A stretch of 64,000 bases of DNA from Liriodendron chinense (lineage: Eukaryota > Streptophyta > Magnoliopsida > Magnoliales > Magnoliaceae): contig PVNU02002837.1 of assembly GCA_003013855.2 (NCBI GenBank), positions 58,263 to 122,262 on the forward strand, read 5' to 3'. The notes beneath the pieces are model-generated. The model did not search any database, was not told the DNA's origin, and was given only the letters and a program-made list of their open reading frames with translations. The position numbers and the translations under genes are program-made. This document shows positions 55,855-64,000 of the stretch, one piece after another (within the stretch, counting starts at the first letter, position 1; each line of letters begins with the position of its first letter).

Positions 55855-57548
55855 TGTTGAAGATGTTCGTATCCTATGGATGCCGTCCCACGCTTGTGCA
55901 TGGGCCCACTGTTTCGTTAATTTGTTTGTTTCTGTCTATATTTGAAATGGGACGCTTGATTGTAATGATTTATTTACTTGGCTTCGGTTTGCCTTGGTTG
56001 TGCAATACCTTTCCAAGGATGATAGAATGACGTTCTCGTACTTGGTACGTTTGACGGAGTTGCCACTAGTTGAAAAGAGGCTCCTGAATCCATGGTTGGC
56101 CAGAACTTGTGAAAATGACTTAGTGACGAGAGTATTTCGAAGAACCTCTAGTTAGATGACTCCAAGTTTAGTAAGCATGGTCTGTGTCGTGGATTGTGGA
56201 TAAGGGATGCAGTTACGAAAGGGGAAGGTGTTAGGCACCCCCTTATCGCTCGTGCAACGCACAGTCTCTACTTTGCAGGGCTTAATGATTTATGGGGGGA
56301 TTCTGAAGAGCATCAAATCCTGCAGGGTTAGGCCATATTTCATAGGCTTTTTTAGAGTCTAGGTAGGCAAAATAATAAAAACACAACAACTGGGGTTAGG
56401 CCAAATTGGGTGGGATTTTTAAGGCTCGGGTTGGTAAAAACAGAAAAGAAGTGAAAGCAGTATAAACAGTAAATAAGTGCAAGTGTAGCAATGTGTAAAG
56501 AGCATGTGTGAAGTGAAATATGGTTTGATTTCAAGATGTGAGAAGGAAAGGGGGAAGCCAGACACCCTTTCTCATGAAAAAGACAAGGGATGATCGGATG
56601 TCCCCGATTTTGACCCTACTCATTGACTTTGACTTTAAGAATATTGCTTTTAATTATTGACGGAGAGCGAGTCTTTCGAGATGTGAGAGGGAAAGGGGGA
56701 AATCAGACACCTTTTCTTATAGAAAAAATAAGGGATGATCGAACGTCCTAGATTCCGATCCTACTCGTTGACTCAGGGGTTGAATGTTCCTTTTGACTTC
56801 TCAATAGAAAAGGAAATAGAGATAGAGATATTTGATTGCTTGCATGGTGTTTTACAGAAGAGGACACTTGCTCTGCTAGTAACAGGTGGGCGTTTAGTTG
56901 GGCAGAGCTTCGATCACCTTGATCCTTCTGATTTCCTGTGAGACAGAGCTCGATAGAGGGCTACTACTCTGTCTCTCAGAAATCTTTGTCGCTATCCCTT
57001 TCTCTTTCTCTCAGTTTGTTGCTCTCTGTTCATTGCTAGGTCTTTATATGTGTTTAAATAGACGACCTTAAGGCTATGCGGCCTCGGATCGGGGCGATGA
57101 AGCGAAGAGATCGATAATTACTCGCCGATGTGAATCGAACTCGAGGCAATTCTTACGATTAATTGCTAGCTAGGAGCGACCACGTAGCGTTTCTGTGGTA
57201 ATGAAAAGCCTGGATTGGTTTCTGGGTATGTCTGCAATGCGGTCGACAGGTGGGTATAGTTGCCAAAGCTACGTATTGAATGCTTGGAAACGGCCACCAT
57301 AGGACTGTTTCCATGGAAATGGTCCTATAGTGGCCATTTTCATGGATTTCTACTTTTTTCATTTTCCTGTAGTTTCGGCCGCACTTCCTGTACCTGTGCC
57401 ATGCACGCCCTTGTGAATTTATGTCTTTCTTGTGGCCAATCGACATCATTCATCGCTCCGGGGATGAGTTTTTAACTGTACAGGGATCTTGATTTATGCA
57501 AAGTCAAAGTCAGCAAGCAGTACACAGTATGAGGGTGGGGTGTCTACA
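55855..57548 (+). mobile_element. Solo LTR of Ogre/Tat (gypsy) type
   Basis: A 1.69-kb segment splits LINE-3. It contains CGGAGTTGCCACTAG (usual GGAGTCGCCAC) at about 56055 and GGGGAAGGTGTTAGGCACCC at about 56220, both hallmarks of Ogre/Tat LTRs, and it ends GGGGTGTCTACA. The start at TGTTGAAG is a best guess from the LINE breakpoint. The five bases outside the ends (AACTA and TACCC) do not match, so the boundaries may be off by a few bases or the flanks have changed. Confidence 0.7.
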
Positions 57549-58870
57549 TACCCACACGATATCCTAGTAGGCAGCATAGAAAGCTCCAGAGTAGTCGTCA
57601 GGACCTGGAGCGCCATCCTTGGGCATGAAAAAAATTTCTTGTCTAATCTCTTCAAGCGAAGGATCCATCAGGAGGTCGAGGTTATCTTGGACTAAGACAG
57701 ATGACGTGATAAATCCCTCGACTGATTGCAAGATTGCACCTGAAATGCCGAAGAGAAAAAATTGAATGCACCTTCTCTAATTCGATTCTGATCCGACGTT
57801 TTAACTCCATCCTCCAACTCAAGTTCAAGGACACTTGCTTTTCGAGTGCGCTTGGTCTCCATATTGTAAAAGAATTTGGTGTTTCTATCGCTTTCTTCTA
57901 ACCATTTGTTTCTGGACTTTTGCTTCCAAAACACTTCCTCCTTGAGATGAAGCTATGTTAGAACATCTTTTACTGAGTTTAGACGATCTTAAATGTTCAT
58001 GTCTGGGGCTGCTTGTAACGCTTCTTCTAACTGCATCAACTCCCTCTTAGCCTGCTTGAGCTGGACAAAGACATCCCCGAATACACTCTTGTTTCAAGTC
58101 TTAATCTCTTGCTTTAAACGCTTTACCTTAGCGAGTAGATAAACATGGGTTGAGAAGGCTGAATGTCCACAGCTGATTCCCAAGAGGCTTTAACCAGTGG
58201 CTGAAATGACTTAAGCAGTAACCACATCCTCTAGAATCTAAAGGGCTTCGAGAAGGAAAGAGCTAGGGAAATGAGAGAAGGAGAGGGGTGTGATCGGAGC
58301 CCACCTTGGGCAAATGAGTCACTCAGAAGGATAGAAAAGAGTCGAGCTAGTCAACATTGCACAACGCTCTGTCCAGCCTGGCCCAAACGCGCAAGGTACC
58401 AGTCTGGTTGTTGCACTAGGTGAACTTGTTCCCTATGTAGCTCACGTCTACCGGGGCAGCCCGATTAATTGCATCCACAAAATCAATCGAGAAGGGCTAA
58501 AATTACCTATGCTTCCTAATGTTTCCAGACGTTCCAAAATTTCAATAAAAACTCCATAAACAGCCCATGGCCCCAAAAAGATGCTAGGCAGGGCTGCCAA
58601 TTCCTCCCATTAGTTTCTTCTAAGAATGTGAGAGCACTTTGCATACATAAAGGATAATAACACCTTACTCGTAATCCCTTGTTTCAAGATTTTAACGCTG
58701 ATCATCTGACTTGGCGAGGAGATGAATTCTACCTGTTGGGAAGCTTGGAAGAACACAAAGACTTTCCCACCCTCCCCCACATTGGATAGGGAAGAGTGGA
58801 ACCCCAGCTTAAGGCCCATTCTGACTCTCTTATAGTTCTAGCACAAGCCAACTTTGCCTACATCCGTTGA
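57549..58870 (-). pseudogene. LINE-3, upstream part (RT start and endonuclease)
   Basis: Minus-strand blocks include DGAPGPDDYSGAFYAAY (RT start), WLEESDRNTKFFYNMETKRT (57934-57692; pattern WLxxGDxNTxFFH), and, towards 58600, LGPWAVYGVFIEIL (usual endonuclease GPWxxGGDFNxIL). The piece at 58819-58610 belongs to the endonuclease core. Frames are broken repeatedly. Confidence 0.75.
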
Positions 58871-58879
58871 AATCCACTA

Positions 58880-59985
58880 TTAATTAACTTTAAGATTGTG
58901 TATGGTGCATGTTACTGAAGATTTATATTCGAGGGTGGCTTATCAAGAAGATTAGTGATAATGCCCCTCATCTTTGTTCATTACATTCGTGACACTTATG
59001 CATTGTACACCAAGCACCTCTTGCCATACACATCGATTCCATAAATAAGGAAGAAAATGTCATCTCGAAGGTGAGTTCTTTCCAACTACAGGAGCCTAAT
59101 GCATGAGCAGGGATGTTGTTGAGGAACGGTAAATACTATTTCCTACTGATGAATGGGATTATTATTTCTACAAGTAATCAATTCATGACTAGATGGCTCA
59201 GTCATAGACATTCTTCAATTCGAATTAAGATGAAAATGGGAACACTGATAAGGCAATCTTCAGGGTGCATGGGTGGTTAAACCATATTGCCACGAAGATT
59301 CTTCCTCCCAAAAAAGTGAACCTTGCTAATCAGCTGGCCCTCTAGGAAATGGGGCTGAGCTTCCAACTCGAGAAAAGGAGCGTGGAAATTCTGAAGTGGG
59401 CAAGGCCTGAAGTTGGGTGGATCAAGATAAACGTAGATGGATCGTCTAGAGGGAATCTGGGGCTTTCAGGTGGAGGTGGGGTTTGTAGAGGATCAAAAGG
59501 AAATTTCCTTTTTGCTTTCTCTAGTGTTTTTGGGATAGGCTCCAATGTACTAACGAAATTGCAAGTGATCCAAGAAGGGCTTTTGCTAGGGGTGGAGAGG
59601 GGAGTCACAAGTATAGTTATGAAAAGCGACTCGAAAATTATGGTGGACGCGCTCGCCAAGAATAGGAACCCCAACTGGAAGACGTGGTACTACTGGTCCA
59701 GGATCACCAATCTGCATAAAAACAAGAATGTCAGCTTTCTCTTCACTCCTAGGGAGGCGAATGACATAGCGGATGCGCTCGCTAGGGAGGGTAGTACTAC
59801 TCAATCTTAGAGGGTCTTCGTCGAAGTCTCTAACCTCTAGGCTGCGACTCAGGGTGAGTTTATGGACCGAATGGGTTTGGGTAAGATCAGAGAATGAGCC
59901 CTCTTGGTGGAGAATTTATAAGTAGATGTTAGTAGATGAGGTTAGGTTTCATAGGGGGCGGTTGGTTGTGGCTTAGCTAGTTATA
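58880..59985 (+). mobile_element. LINE-4 fragment (3' part), split by an LTR
   Basis: This is plus-strand LINE sequence, opposite to LINE-3, with an RVT_3 RNase H domain (59349-59810) and the start of a 3' untranslated region. The left limit is uncertain. The 3' tail resumes at 63333 after a 3.35-kb LTR. Confidence 0.65.
59349..59810 (+). CDS. LINE-4 RNase H (RVT_3) domain, open frame
   Basis: A 153-residue open frame has the RNase H fold of plant LINE C-termini. The four acidic active-site positions are all present: Asp30 in INVDGSSRG, Glu76 in VIQEGLLLG, Asp94 in MKSDSKIMVD and Asp142 in ANDIADALARE. The start Met is arbitrary, since the domain normally follows reverse transcriptase in one polyprotein; an upstream stop separates it here. 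It degrades RNA of RNA-DNA hybrids in intact elements. The same domain, frameshifted, is at 28299-28990. Confidence 0.75.
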   Translation: MGLSFQLEKRSVEILKWARPEVGWIKINVDGSSRGNLGLSGGGGVCRGSKGNFLFAFSSVFGIGSNVLTKLQVIQEGLLLGVERGVTSIVMKSDSKIMVDALAKNRNPNWKTWYYWSRITNLHKNKNVSFLFTPREANDIADALAREGSTTQS

Positions 59986-60339
59986 TACTACAACCCGAAG
60001 ATTGCACACCCAAGTGCAGGTAGCGAAGTAGTAAAATATTCGGTGAGACTGAGGTCGATCCATGGGAATTGGGGTTAAGAACACTTAGAGGAATTAGTTT
60101 AGGTGTGAGAGATGAAATTTGATTTATCCATGAGAGTGGAGCAAGTTGTGTGTGGTGAAAAACAAAAAATAGAAAAGGGGCCAAGGCATTAGGGATCCAC
60201 CTTTGATTTGTTCATAAAGTTTGATTCATTGGTCCAACTATAACTTAATTGGAATCGAATAAAGATCCGTTCCAATTGGAAGATAAAACTGTTAAATCAC
60301 TTGCATATTTCATAAAAGTGATTTAAACCGATTGATTTG

Positions 60340-60830
60340 ACCATGAAGCACTCGTTAGTTGATCGTAGGGAATTCCAAGCATCCACTGTGCCCGGAGTCA
60401 ACAATGGATCAATGAATTGTACAGATTAACAACTTTGCCAACAAGTCAACCGATAAGATTACAAATCATACGATCATATGCATACTTACAAGATATGAGG
60501 CTTTGATTGACCGATCCAACCGTTAAGATCTCGTCTATCGATCACAGGGAATCCAAAGCATCCAGTGTGCCCTGAGTCTACAATGAATCAAGGGATTTTA
60601 CATATCGATGACTTTACCTGCACTAGCTCAATGACCGTAGGGAATCAAAAGCATCCATTGTGCCCGGAGTTGATGATAGATCAATGGACTTTATCGATCA
60701 TGAACTAGCTAATTGGTGTGCAAGGAATCCCAAACATCCAACGTGCCCAGAGTCAACGATGGATCAAGGGGCTTACACAACAATAATGTCCGCCGAGATG
60801 GATAACCAAACCAATCAACCAAAGAGAACT
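60340..60830. repeat. Dispersed repeats of a GGGAATCCAAAGCATCC motif
   Basis: Four copies of a block of about 50 bp (GGGAATCCAAAGCATCCA then TGTGCCCGGAGTCAACAATG and GATCAATGG) occur at about 60368, 60548, 60640 and 60722, spaced irregularly. Confidence 0.8.
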
Positions 60831-61339
60831 CCAACATTCACACACCATTGTTGAACTAAAAGAACTAAAGCTTGCAAATTTCTTCAAAGGTTTCACCCCT
60901 AGCCTTAGTTAGAGGTTTAGCCAACCATGCTACAATGGAATACTAAAACTTCTACAAAAGGGAAAACTATTCTACACTACAAAAGAAAGAAAGAAAGAAA
61001 ACTAAAGAAGAGAAGAGTTGAAGAGAGTAATTTGGATTTGAGGGATGATGGAAATGAGAGGGAGATGAGCTCCTTTTATAGCCTCATGAGAAGTTTCAAG
61101 CCTAGGTGACACTCCAAGCCTAAACCAAAAGTTTCTTTAGGTTTGGGAATGGAGCTAGGCTTGGATGATGAGGTGGCACTTCCAAGCCAATGGATTTACT
61201 TTTTAGGTTTGGGTTAGGAGTTAGGCTTGGAGTGCCCAAAGCAAACTTTTCTTTAGGTTTGGGCTTGGAGTGGTGAGGTGGCCTTACACATGTGTGGGGA
61301 GAAAAGAGGAGAGAGAGAGTTCCTCTCTTGCTAGCTCCA

Positions 61340-63020
61340 CACAGCTGTTGATCAAAGGATGGTGAAGATTCATCTGATGGTTGCTGGACGATGGATGTTT
61401 GCATGTTGCTTGTGATGGAGAAGTCCATATCTGGATGTTGGATGAAGTCTCCTTGGATGGTGTTACAGGCAGGGCTGGACAGTTGCTGGCCTTGGAGAGG
61501 GGGACGTTGCTGATGAAGCTGGCTCTTGCTGGTCTTTGAAGATGGTGATGATGAAGGTGGAGGAAGATTGGATGGCCTGGATGCAACTTGAGTGGGCTTG
61601 CACGCGTTGCGGCTTCTACTGGATGGACGGCTGGAGTGGAGCGGACGACTGAACTTGGAGATCAACTGGACGGACGTCCACTGTTGAACGTTGAAGAACA
61701 CTGGTGGAATGGAGAAAACTGTCCATTGCTGGACATTCATGGGCTGTACCAGCCCCACACGTGTGATGGTGGAAGTGGGACGTCCCTTTCATGCTGGACA
61801 GTTGAGTTGCTTTGCTCGTTGGAGATGCATCTGTTGGACGACGATGATGAAGTGGGGTCCACTTTGTATAACGTTGTTGTATAGATGGATGGTTGAGATT
61901 GACTGTCCCTCGCTGATTGCCTGTGAGGCTCACCTTTCTTGGACGTATTGGGAACTTTTCTGGACGGTCCTGATCTCTCAGGTGTTGACACGTGTGAACT
62001 AGGAAGGTGGGTAATCCTCTTGCTGGGCGTATTGGACGGTGGAATGATGGATAATAGTGGATGAACGGCTGTTGCAAAGGGTGGGCCGTTCATTTGCTGG
62101 CTGACGTGTATGGAGTGCTGTGGACGGTGGATGATGTGGTCCACTGAACATTGAAGACGGCCCTACTGGATGCATGCGCAAGGTGGGACGCTGGAGCTTG
62201 CTGCACGTGTGGATGGCAACATATGTGCGAAGCTGAAGAACCGTCCATGGATAGATGGACAATGGAGATGATTTCCACTGCTGGTGCTTAGCACGTGTGA
62301 CTGAAGGTGGGGTCCACTGCTGCAGCTAGGACGTGCTTGCAGCACGTGTGAGGAGTGGACGCTGGTGTTGCAGATGGTTGAAGATGTGCTTGCTGATGGA
62401 CGGTCTGGTGGAGATGTTGATCACATGTGGAGATGGGGTGGAACGTGTGGTGACCATGGATCCCACCATCTGGACGGTGAGATGCAGTTGCAGCTTACAC
62501 ATGCTTCACGTGCAAGTTGATGGATGATGATGTGGGTCACACCTAGAGCTGGAGATGTACGGACGTCCAGGCTGAGCTGGTGCTTGCTGGATTGAATGGG
62601 GGTGGAACGGTTTATGCTGGTGGACGGTGCTTGATGAGGAAAACTGTCCATTGCTGGACGTTGGACAACCCATCTGGTTGATGGATGGTTGTGTAGGTGC
62701 TGTCCGTTGCTATGGTCCACCTACTTTTCTTGATCATGGAGATGGATGAACGGTGGATGACGGATTTGCACGGGCACATGTGGCCTGGACAATGTAGATA
62801 TGGTGGACGTCCTTGGCTGCCAAACATGATGTGGGGTCCACTTTTCTGATATGATATAGTGGAAAGCGTGGCCCACCTTGCTGGACGTGTGGAGAAGGTT
62901 GAAGCCTTCTCCATGCTGGCACGAGTGAGGGCTGAGACCTGGTCACTTTACGTGTGATGGTGGAAATGTTTTCACTGGTTTGATGCACGGTTGGCCTTAC
63001 ATGTGGACATCCAACCTTGA
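61340..63020. repeat. Word-repetitive region (TGCTGGACG, GTGGGGTCCAC, ACGTGTG)
   Basis: For about 1.7 kb the plus strand is assembled from a few short words: GCTGGACGT, GGTGGATGATG, GTGGGGTCCAC, CACGTGTGATGG and GTCCATTGCTGG. The order is irregular, so it is not a simple tandem array. Long open frames on the minus strand (up to 212 residues, rich in Ser, Pro, His and Gln) are caused by this composition. I do not annotate them as genes. Confidence 0.7.
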
Positions 63021-63332
63021 CCGTCCAAACCTTTGTGATCGCCCAATCACAATCATGCACAACCTGAATTTCCAAATGAGTGGTTGTGGTGCGGTCCACC
63101 ATTGAATATGATCCATCATTTGATCTTTACGGCCCGATTTTCTTTAGGATCGCCACATACTTTATCTTGATCACTTTAGGGCCTTTAATCGCCGTGATTG
63201 GCTCAGATCTTGTCCAACCTCTCCTGATTACCTGCAGACAAATAATTCACCTAATGAGGGATAATTAACCGGAAAAACAATGATAATGCCCTTAACAATC
63301 AGGGTTAATTATACAATATTAGGTACTTATCA

Positions 63333-63440
63333 TTATATGATAGGTGGCTCTAGCTATTTTTTGTGGCTATGGGCCGCCCGTTTGTGTGCAGCGTCTGTAA
63401 AGTTTCTCCTCGTTTCAATAAAAGTTCATTTAAAAAAAAG
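63333..63440 (+). mobile_element. LINE-4 3' end with A-tail
   Basis: GGTGGCTCTAGC... continues the LINE 3' untranslated region interrupted at 59985. It ends TTCAATAAAAGTTCATTTAA followed by AAAAAA, a polyadenylation-like end. No target-site duplication was matched. Confidence 0.6.
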
Positions 63441-63515
63441 AAGACATTATGTGATTCAACATTGAAGTCTAGGGTTCAAGCACTCATATGGTGTCTGTGT
63501 TGGTGAGTGCCTATG

Positions 63516-63839
63516 CACTACAAGAAAGTGTAGTATTGCTAGCACTTATTTCTTGGCGGACAGTATTTTCTGCCAGCAAATGTTATAATCACTGGCAGAT
63601 TTCATATCTGCCCGTGATCTAAAGAAGAGAGTGCTCCGGCTTGGTTTAGGGGTAACCATTGCCGGTAGACATTAACCTTGTCCGCCCGCAAAAGGTCCCA
63701 TAATATTAAAAAAAAAAAACCTAAAATCTAAATTAATGTCCAGCCCAGCTCCATCTTTACCCCGCGCCTCGTGAAACCCCAAAAACCCCCCAAACCCGTT
63801 AACTCTCTCTCTCTCCAAAACCCCCAAATCCCTCTAGCG

Positions 63840-63884
<45 letters not shown>

Positions 63885-64000
63885 AAACCCCCAATCCCTC
63901 TAGCACTCTCTCTCTCTCTCTCTCTCACCCTCGTCCCCCAAACCCTCCAGCTCTCTCTCTCTCTCTCAACCCCCAACTCTCTCTCTCTCTCTCTCTCTCT
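63516..64000 (+). mobile_element. CACTA-4 left end, runs off the window
   Basis: The terminus CACTACAAGAAAGTG begins at 63516. Subterminal words around TGGCAGAT/ATCTGCC and GGCGGACAG follow, some in inverted pairs. From about 63740 a C/T-rich leader with CCCCAAAAACC and long (CT)n runs leads to the edge, as in CACTA-1. Only the left end is in the window. Confidence 0.75.
63804..64000. repeat. Interspersed (CT)n runs
   Basis: CT runs at about 63804-63814, 63842-63882, 63906-63926, 63952-63966 and 63979-64000 alternate with CCAAAACCCCCAAATCCCTC-like spacers. This is an irregular repeat whose unit is a (CT)n run plus a C/A-rich spacer. Confidence 0.9.

Larger units (their letters stand above)
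59986..63332 (-). mobile_element. Large solo LTR inserted in LINE-4
   Basis: On the minus strand the unit begins TGATAAGTACCTAATATTG and ends CTTCGGGTTGTAGTA. A 5-bp repeat TTATA flanks it (59981-59985, 63333-63337), and the LINE 3' region continues on both sides. The beginning matches a widespread plant LTR type with GGGCATTATCATTG and ATTATTTGTCTGCAGGT near its start. The right end is TA where CA is usual, so that boundary is less sure. The interior has the repeats at 60340-60830 and 61340-63020 and no gene. Confidence 0.6.

Noticed and set aside
61120..62914. Several overlapping minus-strand open frames of 100-212 residues
   Set aside because: They overlap in different frames, are low in complexity (Ser, Pro, His, Gln) and follow from the repeated words of the region. 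No domain is visible.

Overview
This window is nuclear DNA from a flowering plant. The evidence is interrupted reading frames, GT-AG introns, dense LTR, LINE, CACTA and MITE content, (CT)n leaders, and the 3' end of a plant sucrose-transporter gene. A palindromic family built around GTGGGGCCCACCATGATGT recurs many times; I associate such repeats with magnoliid-type woody genomes, but that is a recollection and not proof. Only one stretch (2-436) looks like an ordinary host gene, and even it carries radical substitutions. Almost everything else is transposon in several nested generations.

Layout. 2-436: SUT4-type sucrose transporter 3' end. 738-5085: broken L1-type LINE, minus strand. 5237-7046: microsatellites, two foldback elements (one holding a SINE with target-site duplication) and a CACTA MITE. 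7050-13000: an LTR end with primer-binding site, a retroposed minus-strand fragment and a broken copia gag. 15.4-17.1 kb: nested foldback copies. 17.9-21.16 kb: the right end of a CACTA element (CACTA-3) with a T-rich array, into which a 1.94-kb transposon carrying a 35-bp minisatellite has inserted. 21541-28298: CACTA-1, bounded by matching termini and carrying exon fragments of several unrelated host genes. 28.3-31.7 kb: the LINE that CACTA-1 split, a gypsy integrase remnant and more foldback copies. 31.7-38.9 kb: gypsy-like LTR text and a rearranged copia element with two gag copies. 38859-41999: solo LTR. 42859-52318: CACTA-2, with an A-rich array, foldback copies, a complete TRIM, a MITE and a clathrin heavy-chain exon. 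52.9-55.16 kb: copia 3' end and LTR. 55.17-63.44 kb: two LINE remnants, each split by a large solo LTR. 63516-64000: left end of a fourth CACTA element.

The most notable system is CACTA-1. Exon-sized pieces resembling nucleoporin NUP107, an FKBP62-like immunophilin (two exons with their intron), DNA topoisomerase II, a terpene synthase and a DnaJ zinc-finger protein all lie in one orientation, many with splice sites. They lie downstream of a CT-rich leader ending at a splice donor. CACTA-2 repeats the pattern with a clathrin heavy-chain exon. This is gene-fragment capture by CACTA transposons at the DNA level, with potential for chimeric transcripts. No complete transposase was seen in either element, so both look non-autonomous. 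Protein names come from recognising family motifs by eye; no database search was run.
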